From Halosimplex halobium (lineage in GTDB: Archaea; Halobacteriota; Halobacteria; Halobacteriales; Haloarculaceae): a DNA stretch of 64,000 nucleotides. Positions 16,336-24,644 of the stretch are shown piece after piece. The stretch spans positions 1 through 64,000 of the forward strand of contig NZ_JBLKNX010000023.1 in NCBI RefSeq assembly GCF_051414055.1, written 5' to 3'. The position numbers were made by a program, and so were the translations under genes. The notes under the pieces are model-generated. The model searched no databases. It worked only from the letters and a program-made list of their open reading frames with translations, and had not been told where the DNA came from. Every line of letters begins with the position of its first letter. Within the stretch, counting starts at the first letter, position 1.

Positions 16336-16965
16336 TCAGAGCAGCGTGGCCAGCGTCCGGAAATCGGGCGCCGACAGGTCGGCGGCGGTCGCGTCGACGT
16401 GGACGGTCTCGAAGCCGTGTTCGCGCGCGCCGTCGATATCCGGTTCGCGGTCGTCGCCGACCATCACGTACCGCTCGGCGTCGACCCGGGCCTTCGCCGC
16501 CTCGTAGATGTCCCGGTCGGGCTTGGTCGCCTCGACTTCGGGGTCGTGGGAGGCGACGCGAACGTCGAAGTGCTCCAGCAGGCCGATCTCCGCGACCTTG
16601 CCGAACTGCACGTCCGGGAGGCCGTTGGTCAGGAGTCCGAGCGTGTGCCGGTCGGCGAGCGCCGCGACCGCCGACTCGACGCCCGGGGCGGGTTCGACCG
16701 CGTCGAACTCCGCGGCGACGAGCGCCTCGGCGAGGGCTTCGGGGTCGGCGTCGACCTCGTGGTCGTCGCACACGTCCGCGAACGCGCGGCGGTAGGGGTC
16801 GTCGGCGAACGCGCCGAAGTGGTGGAAGAACCGCTCGTCGTAGCCGTCGAGCCACGCGTCGCGGGAGTCGCCCGCGGCCCGCTCGAAGGCGTCGGCGAGC
16901 ACGTCCGCGTAGTCGCCGCGCCAGCGGACGAGCGTCCCGTCGACGTCGAAGAAGACTGCCGCCAT
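16336..16965 (-). CDS. HAD-superfamily hydrolase
   Basis: A 209-residue phosphatase-like protein. Motif I is FFDVDGTLV (residues 5-13), motif II LGLLTNGLPD, motif III lysine in EATKPDRDIYE, and motif IV MVGDDREPDIDGA. A helical cap lies between motifs I and II (FERAAGDSRDAWLDGYDERFF). Family members dephosphorylate small phosphometabolites; substrate unknown. It is the third gene of a likely operon with the UPF0201 and UPF0200-type genes (6-nt gap upstream). Confidence 0.88.
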   Translation of the reverse strand: MAAVFFDVDGTLVRWRGDYADVLADAFERAAGDSRDAWLDGYDERFFHHFGAFADDPYRRAFADVCDDHEVDADPEALAEALVAAEFDAVEPAPGVESAVAALADRHTLGLLTNGLPDVQFGKVAEIGLLEHFDVRVASHDPEVEATKPDRDIYEAAKARVDAERYVMVGDDREPDIDGAREHGFETVHVDATAADLSAPDFRTLATLL

Positions 16966-16971
16966 CGGGCG

Positions 16972-17391
16972 CTACCCGTCGGGGTCGACCGGTTTGCCCT
17001 CTTTCGTCGGCGGGGCGATGTGGTCGATGTACGACTCGGCGTCGGGCTCGTCGACGCGCACCCGGACGTGGATGTCGCCGAGTTCGCTCGGGTCGCCGAC
17101 GGCGAAGTTGACGACGCCCTGGAAGGCGGCCTGTTTCTTCAGGTCGAACGAGAATGTGTCGCCGCGCAGGTCCTCGAAGAAGGCGCCGCGGGCGGTGTCG
17201 AGGATCTCCTGGCGGTGTAGCGACTCCGAGAGCGTCTCCATCTCGTGGGCGGTGGCGACGATCTCCCCGTGGCTGTGCTCGACCTCGGCGCCGGGGAAGA
17301 GGTTCGTGACCGCGTCGGCGACCCTGTCGGTCACCTCGGTGTCGTTGACCGGCGCGGTGATCTGTACGTCGACGGAGTAGACGGTGCTCAT
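16972..17391 (-). CDS. UPF0201-type RNA-binding domain protein
   Basis: A 139-residue protein matching the archaeal UPF0201 pattern: VDVQITAPVNDTEVTDRVAD, AVTNLFPGAEVEH, then QEILDTARGAFFEDLRGD and FDLKKQAAFQGVVNFA. The family is regarded as a predicted RNA-binding domain of unknown function. It lies 19 nt downstream of the kinase-like gene and 6 nt before the HAD gene, all on the minus strand, so co-transcription is likely. The family numbers UPF0200 and UPF0201 are used for neighbouring archaeal genes, as here. Confidence 0.82.
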   Translation of the reverse strand: MSTVYSVDVQITAPVNDTEVTDRVADAVTNLFPGAEVEHSHGEIVATAHEMETLSESLHRQEILDTARGAFFEDLRGDTFSFDLKKQAAFQGVVNFAVGDPSELGDIHVRVRVDEPDAESYIDHIAPPTKEGKPVDPDG

Positions 17392-17410
17392 GGCTGTGTC
17401 TCCCGTGTGG

Positions 17411-18001
17411 TCATTCGTCGGTGTCGTCCTCGTTCGCGTCGTCCGCGACCGCCCCGGGACCGTCGGCGAGCAGGCGCTCGACGGCCGCCTGGAACTCCGC
17501 GAGACTCCCGTCGTTCTCGACGGTCACGTCGGCCATCGCCATGGCCTCGCCCATGCCGAAGCCGAGCTCGCGCTCGTCGCGCTCTTCGAGGGACTCGCCG
17601 CCCTCTTCGGCGGAGGCGTCGCGGCCGCGCAGGTCGAGGCGCTCGGCGCGCAGCTCGGCGGGCGCGTGGACCTCCACGAGGGTGAACTCGTCGCCGAACG
17701 CCTCGACGAACCGCTCGACCTCCACGTCCGAGCGGATGCCGTCGACGACGACGGTGTCCGCGTCTTCGAGGTGGTCCTCGATGAGCGGGAGCGACTCCCG
17801 GGCGATGGCGTCGGGGCCGTTCTCCTCCCGGAGGGTCTTGGCCATCTCGCCGTGGTGGGTCGCGGGGTCGAACCCGCGGTCGCGGCAGGCCTGGCGGATC
17901 ACGTCGCCCATCGTGACGACGGGGACGCCCGCCTCGCGCGCGACCGCGGCGGCCTCGCTCTTCCCGCTGCCGGGCAGCCCGACGATCCCGATGACTGTCA
18001 T
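17411..18001 (-). CDS. UPF0200-type P-loop kinase (dephospho-CoA kinase-like)
   Basis: A 196-residue nucleoside-kinase-fold protein. The Walker A motif is GLPGSGKSE (residues 8-16), and the lid/base-binding region includes VVTMGDVIRQACRDRG. The block VVVDGIRSDVEVERFVEAFG is characteristic of the archaeal dephospho-CoA kinase-like UPF0200 group. The C-terminal tail is acidic. The ATG at 18001 is directly before the Walker A strand; the open frame extends upstream through the P450 gene region but is not coding there. First gene of the operon kinase / UPF0201 / HAD. Substrate not established. Confidence 0.85.
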   Translation of the reverse strand: MTVIGIVGLPGSGKSEAAAVAREAGVPVVTMGDVIRQACRDRGFDPATHHGEMAKTLREENGPDAIARESLPLIEDHLEDADTVVVDGIRSDVEVERFVEAFGDEFTLVEVHAPAELRAERLDLRGRDASAEEGGESLEERDERELGFGMGEAMAMADVTVENDGSLAEFQAAVERLLADGPGAVADDANEDDTDE

Positions 18002-18077
18002 CGCCGGATGTACTGGAACGGCCCGCATAAGGACTGCGTTGTCCGTCCCGTGAGCGCCCCCGCCCGGCGTCGCCGCC

Positions 18078-18085
18078 ATATAAAC
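18078..18085 (+). promoter_or_regulatory. TATA box of the cytochrome P450 gene
   Basis: ATATAAAC lies about 60 bp before the ATG at 18140, which would give a leader of roughly 30 nt. It sits in the 138-bp gap between divergent genes. Confidence 0.55.
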
Positions 18086-18139
18086 AGTCGAGCGTACCCG
18101 GCCGAAGGACGATACCGCTGGAGCGCCTACCGTCACTCG

Positions 18140-19594
18140 ATGGCAACCCACGACGCGGCCGACGGGACCGGAGGGACGGACGCAGAAGCGCTCCGGGAGT
18201 CCACGGTCGGCGACCGGCCGCCCGGCCCCGACGGGGTCCCCGTGGTCGGGAACACCCTCCAGTTCCTCCGGGACCCGCTGGCGTTCTACGCCCGCTGCGC
18301 CGCCTACGAGGACGACGTGGTCGCCTACCGCGTCGCCACGAGCGACGGCTACATGCTCAAACACCCCGCCGACATCGAGCGGGTGCTCGTCACCGACGAC
18401 GCCGACTACCGCCGCGCGTCGATCATCCGCGACTCGCTCGGCCAGATCGCCGACGGCGGCCTCTTTCTCATGGAGGGCGAGGCCTGGCAGGCCCACCGCA
18501 GTGCCCTCCAGCCCTCCTTCTACCGCGACCGCGTCGAGTCCTACGCCGACATGATGGCCCGCTTCGCCGACGAGCGCGCCGACGCGTGGGCCGACCGCGA
18601 CGCCGACGCGGGCCCGCTGGCCGTCAGCGAGGAGATGCGGACGCTCACCCTCGAAATCCTCGCGAAGACGCTGCTCGACGTGGACATCCGCGGCCGGGAG
18701 TCGGCCATCCGCGACGCCGCCGCGGCCATCTCCGACCGGTTCGACGCCGGCTCGCTCTCCGCGCTGCTCCCGCTGTGGGTCCCCACGCCCGCTAACCGTC
18801 GGTGTCGCCGCGCCGTCTCCGAGTTCGACGACGCCATCGCCGACATCGTCGCCGAGCGCCGCGCCAGCGACGACGAGTTCGACGACCTCCTCTCCATCCT
18901 GCTGTCCATCGACCCCGACGACGGGACCGGCGAGCCCGCCGACGGGAGCGGACTCTCCGAGCAGCAGATCCGCGACCACCTCTTTACCTTCCTGTTCGCC
19001 GGCCACGAGACCACCGCGCTCACGCTCTCGTACGCCATTACGCTGCTCGCGAACGACCCCGAGCGGCAGGCCCGCCTCCACGGGGAACTCGATTCGGCCC
19101 TGGGCGACGGGAGCGAGGGCAGCGCCGCCGACGCCGAGCGGCCGGGTGCGGCCGACCTGTTCGAGCTGGACTACCTCGACCGGGTCGTCGACGAGGCGCT
19201 GCGGCTCTACCCGCCGGCCTACACCGTCTTCCGCGAGCCCACGCGGGACGTGGAACTCGGCGGCTACCGGATCCCCGAGGGGTCGACCATCTCGATGCCC
19301 CAGTGGGTCGTCCACCGCGACGAGCGGTGGTACGACGACCCCGACGCCTTCCGGCCGGAGCGGTGGACCGACGCGTTCCGCGAGTCCCTGCCGGAGTACG
19401 CCTACTACCCCTTCGGCGGCGGCCCGCGCCACTGCATCGGGATGCGCTTCGCCCTCATGGAGGCCAAGCTCGTGCTCGCGACGCTCACTGCCCGGTTTGC
19501 GTTCGACGCGGTCACCGAACCGCCGCTGGACCTCTCGATGCAGATCACCCTCCAGCCACAGGAACCGCTCGAAGTGACTCTCCGCGAGCGGTAG
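18140..19594 (+). CDS. cytochrome P450
   Basis: A 484-residue haem-thiolate mono-oxygenase of the soluble type. The I-helix oxygen-activation motif is FAGHETTAL (H289-T292), the ExxR pair is in DEALRLYPPAY, the meander contains FRPERW, and the haem loop is FGGGPRHCIG with Cys432 as iron ligand. The Pro-rich start PPGPDGVPVVGNTLQFLRDP is also typical. It has no signal peptide or membrane anchor. No redox-partner or carotenoid/terpenoid gene is adjacent, so the substrate cannot be inferred; fatty-acid or isoprenoid hydroxylation are general possibilities. Confidence 0.93.
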   Translation: MATHDAADGTGGTDAEALRESTVGDRPPGPDGVPVVGNTLQFLRDPLAFYARCAAYEDDVVAYRVATSDGYMLKHPADIERVLVTDDADYRRASIIRDSLGQIADGGLFLMEGEAWQAHRSALQPSFYRDRVESYADMMARFADERADAWADRDADAGPLAVSEEMRTLTLEILAKTLLDVDIRGRESAIRDAAAAISDRFDAGSLSALLPLWVPTPANRRCRRAVSEFDDAIADIVAERRASDDEFDDLLSILLSIDPDDGTGEPADGSGLSEQQIRDHLFTFLFAGHETTALTLSYAITLLANDPERQARLHGELDSALGDGSEGSAADAERPGAADLFELDYLDRVVDEALRLYPPAYTVFREPTRDVELGGYRIPEGSTISMPQWVVHRDERWYDDPDAFRPERWTDAFRESLPEYAYYPFGGGPRHCIGMRFALMEAKLVLATLTARFAFDAVTEPPLDLSMQITLQPQEPLEVTLRER

Positions 19595-19654
19595 CCCGGG
19601 ACCGAGTGTCCCGTCGAAACGGGATGGGACACCCCCGCGGGGAACACGCCGGGG

Positions 19655-19970
19655 TCCATCCCTCTGCCGTGGCGCGCGCTGTCGCGGCCTCCGTGCCGCG
19701 ACGGAATCGCGCGAGGGATGAGCACCGCACGCCGCAGGCGCGCGGAGCGCAATCGGCTGGGGAGGCTCGTGGCTGTCTGCGGTGCTGTGCGGAGCGGTCA
19801 CGGCGTCGTGCGGTCGCGGTCCCTGGCGTCCGCGCGAACGTGTGAGCGCGGGCTCGGGAGAGCTTGCTCTCCCGGCGGACTGAACGGGCGAGGCGCGCTC
19901 GCGCTCGTGTAGTCGCCTGAGCGGGCACTACCCGCGCGGGCGGTGCCGAGAGCGCGGATATCCCGCCTCA
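19655..19970 (+). repeat. dispersed intergenic repeat, copy A, with hairpins
   Basis: About 315 bp, lying in a 522-bp gap without a gene, align with the reverse complement of the gap at 55.63-56.04 kb. Shared blocks include GCGCAATCGG, GTCTGCGGTGCTGTGCGG, GCGGACTGAACGGGCGAGG, and GCGCGGATATCCCGC near the right end. Copy A carries a perfect hairpin GGGAGAGC-TT-GCTCTCCC at 19856-19873 that copy B lacks at the same place, and a hairpin GTCGCGG/CCGCGAC at 19681-19702. No coding pattern persists across the copies. It looks like a non-autonomous or remnant repeat family; the complete gap is 19595-20116. Confidence 0.75.
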
Positions 19971-20116
19971 GCGACCGCGAGCGCGCCGAGGGCTTTCAGC
20001 GCTCACCGGCGAGTGCGGTAACCACCACTGAGACAGGAGAACACGGCGAGACCGGACCTCGAAGGCCGGATCGAGCGCCTCGAAAAGTGTTTGGGGCGTC
20101 GGTGACAAGTCGGGGT

Positions 20117-20683
20117 ATGCTCCGGTATCTGGGGTTGCTGTTGCTGGTGCCGCTTTTGGACTCGCTGCTCCTGCTCTTTCTGGTGACTCAGACCCAGATC
20201 AGCGCCCCGCTGATGGTGCTCGTCGTCGTGTTGACCGGTCTCCTCGGGATGTTGCTCGTCCGCGCGGAGGGGCGCCACACCGTCAGGAAGATACAGCAGA
20301 AACTCGCCGCCGGCGAGCTCCCGACCGACGAGCTGATCGACGGAGCCTTCCTGCTCGTGGCCGGTGCGCTGACGCTCACGCCCGGCCTCGTGACCGACGC
20401 CATCGGCATCCTGCTGGTCGTTCCGGTGACCCGCGCACCCATCCGCTGGGTGGTCAGGGAGAAGATACTCGTCCCCTACATGGACAAGAAGAGCGGCGGG
20501 TTCGCCACCGGCAACGTCTACATCGGCGGCTTCCCCTTCGGCGGGGACGGTGGCCCCAACGTCGGCGGTCAGGGCCCCGGCCCCGCCGGGCCCTCCGACG
20601 GCGACGCCTACGACCTCGACGAGGAGGCCTACGACATCGACTTCGAGGACGACGACTCCGACGACCGCCGCGGCTTCGACTGA
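20117..20683 (+). CDS. fxsA: FxsA family membrane protein
   Basis: A 188-residue protein. Two or three hydrophobic helices (about 5-22, 30-47, 80-102) begin at MLRYLGLLLLVPLLDSLLLL. They contain the family pattern of FxsA: the loop LVRAEGRHTVRKIQQKLAAG, then DELIDGAFLLVAGALTLTPGLVTDAIG. The C-terminal tail is Gly-rich and then acidic and faces the cytoplasm by the positive-inside rule. In bacteria FxsA influences phage exclusion; its role in haloarchaea is not known. The start ATG is chosen at the first hydrophobic residue block. Confidence 0.85.
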   Translation: MLRYLGLLLLVPLLDSLLLLFLVTQTQISAPLMVLVVVLTGLLGMLLVRAEGRHTVRKIQQKLAAGELPTDELIDGAFLLVAGALTLTPGLVTDAIGILLVVPVTRAPIRWVVREKILVPYMDKKSGGFATGNVYIGGFPFGGDGGPNVGGQGPGPAGPSDGDAYDLDEEAYDIDFEDDDSDDRRGFD

Positions 20684-20838
20684 ACAGCCGCCGCGGCTTC
20701 GACGAAGCGACCGACACCGCCACGGCGCGACGGCGACCCTGTGGGACGGTACCACAGAACCGCCACACGGCGCGGCTATCGAGGCCGAAGGGTAACTGTT
20801 AAAGTCCCCCATCGGGAAGGTATGGATGCGCCGAGCAC

Positions 20839-20912
20839 GGGCCAATAGCTCAGTTAGGTTGAGCGCTCGGCTGATAACCGGGAGGTCCGCGGTTCAAATC
20901 CGCGTTGGCCCA
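20839..20912 (+). tRNA. tRNA-Ile(GAT)
   Basis: A 74-nt cloverleaf. The acceptor stem is GGGCCAA/TTGGCCC with discriminator A, the D arm contains AGCTCAGTTAGGTTGAGC, and the anticodon loop is CTGATAA with anticodon GAT. The T arm is CGCGGTTCAAATCCGCG. There is no intron and CCA is not encoded. A TATA-like TGTTAAAG lies about 40 bp upstream. Confidence 0.95.
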
Positions 20913-20917
20913 CTCAG

Positions 20918-21001
20918 TTTCTGCACGGTCGTTAGCCGAGGAGCGTAACGGCTTCGAGCTTTCTGCACGCTCGTCAGCCGACGAGCGTCACGGCTGCGGG
21001 C
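20918..21001. repeat. 42-bp tandem repeat (two copies) after tRNA-Ile
   Basis: Two imperfect 42-bp units, 20918-20959 and 20960-21001, each start TTTCTGCACG and contain CGT-AGCC-GAG-AGCGT-ACGGC with internal dyad symmetry. The repeat begins only 5 bp after the tRNA 3' end, so it may carry the tRNA terminator or be a duplication at a tRNA-associated breakpoint. No gene is present. Confidence 0.6.
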
Positions 21002-21046
21002 GGAGCATTCGACGGACGACCCGTCCACGGGAGAGAACGGTCCCGG

Positions 21047-21592
21047 TCAGGCGCCGGGGCCTTCGGCGGTGTAGACGATAGACGAGGTCTCGTCCTGGGG
21101 CGAGCGGTACACCAGTGTCAGTTCGTAGTCGCGGTCGACGGGGACGTTGATCGAGTCCTCGACGACGATCCGGCTGTCCTCGTCGGAGGTGCGGTCGGCG
21201 GGCCAGAACCCGGTCTCGTTGACGTGGAGCCGGACCTCCGTCCCGTCCTCGTAGAACTCGTCCTGCACGTCCAGCGAGTCCGACGACTGCACGTTCCCGT
21301 GGGCGGTGTCCGAGGTGTTGAACCCCGACCCGCGGACGTACAGCGTGTCGAACGCGACCGAGTCGCCGCCGCCGTGTGCGATCGTCGCGTAGCCCGACCC
21401 CGCGTGGCCGGGGACCGGGGTGTACTCGTCCTCGAAAGTCGTGGTCGGCGTCTGCGGTCCCGTCTGGTTCCCGTACCCGAGGACGAGCGACGCGATGACG
21501 GCCGCGAGGATGACCGTGATCGCGACCATCAGCACGACGCCGATGACCGGCGACACCGCGTCGTCGTCCGAACGTAGCCCGTTGATGTGCAT
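21047..21592 (-). CDS. archaeal type IV pilin
   Basis: A 181-residue pilin precursor. The N-terminus MHINGLRSDDDAVSPVIGVV has the archaeal prepilin layout: short charged leader, the SPVIG motif, then a hydrophobic helix VVLMVAITVILAAVIASLVLG, the site for prepilin peptidase processing and filament core packing. The remaining 140 residues form a beta-rich, Asn/Thr-rich extracellular domain. It is 15 kb from the PilB/PilC pair in this window, on the opposite strand, and might be assembled by that or another system. A TATA-like box on the minus strand lies near 21644-21651. Confidence 0.88.
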   Translation of the reverse strand: MHINGLRSDDDAVSPVIGVVLMVAITVILAAVIASLVLGYGNQTGPQTPTTTFEDEYTPVPGHAGSGYATIAHGGGDSVAFDTLYVRGSGFNTSDTAHGNVQSSDSLDVQDEFYEDGTEVRLHVNETGFWPADRTSDEDSRIVVEDSINVPVDRDYELTLVYRSPQDETSSIVYTAEGPGA

Positions 21593-21995
21593 GGATAGCC
21601 CCGCGCGGTTGCGCGGTGGTACCCACACGCTTCTCGGTTACCTACATAAACCCGGGGTTGCGTTTCCCCCGGATCCCCGGTTCAACCGGTGGTTTCGCGG
21701 TTCAAGCCGGCGCTGAAGGGTAGTTACTGATCCCGAGAACGCCGCGGAAACCCACCGACACGACCGACCCGGCGGTTTACGCCCCGTTCTGCCGGGCGAC
21801 ACCGATCATGGGCGACAGGCAGTCGTCCGGCTCGAATGTAACGGGACTGTCCGACGGCCGGTCGCGAACGGGCGGGAGGGGGGTCCGGTCGTCGGTAGCG
21901 TGACCCTACCCCGGCGGAAGACACACCGTTCGTCCCCGCTAACGCGTGTGTTAGTGGTCGACACATATTTGTAATGGAAGACGGTATCTGGCCCC
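21593..21995. other. intergenic region between divergent pilin and lipoprotein genes
   Basis: About 400 bp with promoters at both ends: minus-strand GTTTATGT at about 21644-21651 for the pilin, and plus-strand ACACATATTTG at about 21960-21970 for the lipoprotein. In the middle no convincing open frame, repeat or RNA is seen. Confidence 0.5.
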
Positions 21996-22688
21996 ATGGC
22001 TCGAACACGTCGTGCAGTCCTGGCGATGGGTGCAGCAAGTCTCTCGGCGCTTGCGGGGTGTGGAAACGGTGGCTCCGCAGGCGGCGGTGGCGGTGGTGGC
22101 GGCGGTGGCGGTGGTGGCGGTGGCGGCGGTGGCGGCGGCGGTGGCGGGGGCGGCGGCAACTCGGGACCGTTCCCCGAACACACCGACGTGACCGATATCT
22201 TCGAGGAGATCGACGAGACGATCGAGATCCCCGCCGGGGAGCACAAGGCGTACCAGTTCTCCTTCCCGGACGGCGGCGCGCTCAAATACGAGTTCACCGT
22301 CACGAGCGGGCCGGCCATCGACGTGCTGATGATCCGCGAGGGCGAGTTCAACTACTTCGAGCAGGGGTACCAGGTCAACTACAACTCCGCGCACACCGTC
22401 CAGGACAACATGGAGGGGTCCTCGTCGGCGGACATCAGCGAGGGGTCGTACTACCTGACCTTCGACAACTCCGAGATGGGGCGTGCACAGCCGCCGACGC
22501 CGGAACCGACGCCGACCGCGACGCCGGAGCCGACCGATTCGGCGGACGAGACCGCGACCGTGGAGTCGACTGCGACGGACGCGGAGGGAACCGAGTCGAT
22601 GGACGGGGGGTCGGAGTCGACCGACTCCTCGGGCGGGTCGAGCGGCGCGACGGCGACCGTCGAGCTGTCGATCACCGCCGCCCAGTAA
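21996..22688 (+). CDS. Tat lipoprotein with 26-residue poly-glycine tract
   Basis: A 230-residue exported lipoprotein. RTRRAVLAMG and a hydrophobic stretch are followed by the lipobox LAGC (Cys22). Residues 29-54 are 26 consecutive glycines encoded by mixed GGC/GGT/GGG triplets at 22080-22157. A globular beta-rich domain follows (about 58-165, with GEHKAYQFSFPDGGALKYEF and SYYLTFDNSEMG). The C-terminal tail is Pro/Thr/Glu/Ser-rich. The function is unknown; the domain resembles small pre-peptidase-type or binding sandwiches. The glycine tract could vary in length by slippage without shifting frame. Confidence 0.8.
   Translation: MARTRRAVLAMGAASLSALAGCGNGGSAGGGGGGGGGGGGGGGGGGGGGGGGGGNSGPFPEHTDVTDIFEEIDETIEIPAGEHKAYQFSFPDGGALKYEFTVTSGPAIDVLMIREGEFNYFEQGYQVNYNSAHTVQDNMEGSSSADISEGSYYLTFDNSEMGRAQPPTPEPTPTATPEPTDSADETATVESTATDAEGTESMDGGSESTDSSGGSSGATATVELSITAAQ
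22080..22157 (+). repeat. GGN trinucleotide tract (26 Gly codons)
   Basis: 78 bp of uninterrupted GGC/GGT/GGG triplets inside the lipoprotein gene. It is in-frame, so slippage would change the linker length of the mature protein in steps of one residue. Confidence 0.85.
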
Positions 22689-22777
22689 CCGGTCACATCG
22701 GCCGCCCGGGTGGACGGGGGAACGCTCACAGCCCAAATACTCAAAACACTTGACTCCCGAGTGTAAACCGACAACCC

Positions 22778-23023
22778 ATGCCCACAGTCGAAGTATCACT
22801 TCCGGAGGACGTGTTCACGAAGCTCGAACGCATGACCGAGGAGGAGTTCGTCAGCCGCGAGGCCGCGGTCGAGGAACTGCTCTCGATGGGACTGGACGCC
22901 TACACCCGCGACACCGGCGAGGAGGTCACCGAGACCGACATGGCCGACGAGTTCGCCGACGACATGTGGGACACCGCCGAGGACCCCGGAATGCGCGAGG
23001 AGGACGACGACTTCTCGTTCTGA
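22778..23023 (+). CDS. small ribbon-helix-helix-type protein
   Basis: An 81-residue acidic protein. The first 45 residues (PTVEVSLPEDVFTKLERMTE and FVSREAAVEELLSMGLDAY) give the strand-helix-helix arrangement of the MetJ/Arc/CopG fold, and the tail is acidic (DEFADDMWDTAED). No partner toxin is adjacent, since the next feature is tRNA-Val. It is likely a small DNA-binding regulator of unknown target. Confidence 0.75.
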   Translation: MPTVEVSLPEDVFTKLERMTEEEFVSREAAVEELLSMGLDAYTRDTGEEVTETDMADEFADDMWDTAEDPGMREEDDDFSF

Positions 23024-23180
23024 GCGGTGTCCCCCGCCGGGGCCCCACCCGGCCGCGTCCCGACAGCGGTCGAACTGAATAGGGCGCTGTCCCGCGGATC
23101 GACCCCCGACCGGCGGGCCGTCTTCGAAACCTTCAATTATCCCTGCCGTCAACGCGTAGATGCAGCAGGCAAGCACGCGA

Positions 23181-23255
23181 GGGTTGGTGGTCTAGGTTGG
23201 TTATGACACCTCCTTGACATGGAGGAGGCCGGCGGTTCAAATCCGCCCCAACCCA
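23181..23255 (+). tRNA. tRNA-Val(GAC)
   Basis: A 75-nt cloverleaf: acceptor GGGTTGG/CCAACCC with discriminator A, anticodon stem CCTCC/GGAGG with loop TTGACAT (anticodon GAC), and T arm GGCGGTTCAAATCCGCC. There is no intron and CCA is not encoded. The TTCAATTATCC sequence about 50 bp upstream may be the promoter. Confidence 0.95.
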
Positions 23256-23303
23256 CTTCTACCGGAGCAAATTCGCGAGCGACGCGGTCGTCGGACGGAG
23301 CGG

Positions 23304-24251
23304 TTACTCGAAGACGGCGTCGGGGTCCCGTTCCCGCAACATCGCCAGGATCACGTCGGCGAACCCTTCCGAGTCGGCGGCTTCGACGACGCGGGTGTCC
23401 GCAGGCTCGTCGGTTACGCCCTCGAAATCGACGCTCGTGTACCCCCGGGTCAGGCCCTCGCGGTCGTCCACCGTCACGGGGTACGACTCGACGCGCTCGC
23501 GGAGCTCGGGGTAGGCCAGCAGCGCCGCGGCGAGGCCGTCCGGCTGGGTGATACCGTCGAGTCCGGCGGCTTCCCCCCGGTCGCGGACGACCCTGGTGAC
23601 TTCGCGGAAGAAGTCCGCCAGGTCGGTGTCGATCGCGTCGATCTCCTCGAGGGTGTCGGGGCCGAGCGCGGTCCGCAGGCAGAGCCCCCAGTCGACGAGC
23701 GTCACGTCGAAGGCGTCGACGACCCGCCTCGCGGCGTCGGGGTCGGCCCAGACGTTGAACTCGGCGGCGGGGGTGACGTTGCCCCGGCACTCGACGGCGC
23801 CGCCCATGACCCACACCTCGTCGACGAGTTCCGGGAGTGATTCCTCGCGGGCGTGCGCGAGCGCGATGTTGGTCAGCGGCCCGATACAGAGCAGGGTGAC
23901 CTCGCCCGGCGACTCGCGACAGCGGGCGACGATCTCGTCGGGCGCGAACCCCTCCGCGGAGTCGATGTCGGTGTCGGGAAAGAGGTCGCCGCCGAGCCCG
24001 CCCTCGCCGTGGATCTCGGTGGCGTGTTCGTGGGACTTGACCAGCGGCGAGCGGGCGCCTTCGTAGACGGGGATATCGGTCGCATCGACCAGCGAGAGGG
24101 TGTACTTCGCGTTCTCGACCTGGCGGTCGAAGTCGACGTTGCCAGCGACGACGGTGACGGCCTCGACGGACAGCCGGTCGGTCAGGACCGACAGCGCCAG
24201 CGCCTGGGTGTCGTCGCCGGCCGTGTCCGTGTCGACGATGACGCGTCGCAT
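23304..24251 (-). CDS. inosine-uridine preferring nucleoside hydrolase family protein
   Basis: A 315-residue enzyme. The N-terminal calcium-binding motif of the family is seen as VDTDTAGDDTQAL (residues 5-17). Other family blocks are VTVVAGNVDFDRQVENAKYT, LLCIGPLTNIALA and the MGGAVECRGNVTPAAEFN loop. The enzyme cleaves the N-glycosidic bond of nucleosides to base and ribose. In haloarchaea this can feed the nucleoside catabolism pathway via ribose-1-phosphate or ribose. The ATG at 24251 starts just before the first beta strand, and the monocistronic context gives no substrate clue. Confidence 0.9.
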   Translation of the reverse strand: MRRVIVDTDTAGDDTQALALSVLTDRLSVEAVTVVAGNVDFDRQVENAKYTLSLVDATDIPVYEGARSPLVKSHEHATEIHGEGGLGGDLFPDTDIDSAEGFAPDEIVARCRESPGEVTLLCIGPLTNIALAHAREESLPELVDEVWVMGGAVECRGNVTPAAEFNVWADPDAARRVVDAFDVTLVDWGLCLRTALGPDTLEEIDAIDTDLADFFREVTRVVRDRGEAAGLDGITQPDGLAAALLAYPELRERVESYPVTVDDREGLTRGYTSVDFEGVTDEPADTRVVEAADSEGFADVILAMLRERDPDAVFE

Positions 24252-24413
24252 ACCCCGACATTGTACCCCGGACGTAAGCCCCTGGGGGTCGGTGTGGAAG
24301 GGGGTCGGTACTGGCCCCCAGGAGCGATGTGAGCGGCAAAGGATCCTGTCGTACTCGACTCTCCCGAACGAGGGGCGTACACCTTTATCGCCGGGCGGGA
24401 CGTACGGACGGGC

Positions 24414-24644
24414 ATGACGACAGTCACGCTGGAGTACTGCGTCCCCTGCGGGTTCCGCGAGCGGGCGCTCGACACCCAGGAGGCGATCCTCACGAGCCTC
24501 GAGGGGGAGATCGACCGCTTCGAACTGGTGATGGGCGACCACGGCGTCTTCCGCGTCGAGGTCGGCGACGAGATCGTCTACGACAAGGAGCGGGATACCT
24601 TCGACATCGACGCCATCGTCCGCGACGTGCGCGCCGCGCTCTGA
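24414..24644 (+). CDS. SelT/SelW/SelH (Rdx) family thioredoxin-like protein
   Basis: A 76-residue protein opening MTTVTLEYCVPCGFRERALD with the CxxC redox motif (C9, C12) at the usual position of the Rdx fold. It then has AILTSLEGEIDRFELVMGDHG and FRVEVGDEIVYDKE, which also match the family. These are small thiol-redox proteins of unknown substrate; here both positions are ordinary cysteines, not selenocysteine. A TTTATCGCC box about 30 bp upstream supports the start. Confidence 0.85.
   Translation: MTTVTLEYCVPCGFRERALDTQEAILTSLEGEIDRFELVMGDHGVFRVEVGDEIVYDKERDTFDIDAIVRDVRAAL

Noticed and set aside
18002..19801. N-terminal extension of the UPF0200-type kinase through the P450 region
   Set aside because: The real start at 18001 immediately precedes the Walker A strand; the extension is antisense to the P450 gene and has no protein-like character.
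20808..20838. Possible small gene starting at the ATG just before tRNA-Ile
   Set aside because: The frame runs directly into the tRNA and has no coding character; the sequence fits a short tRNA leader.
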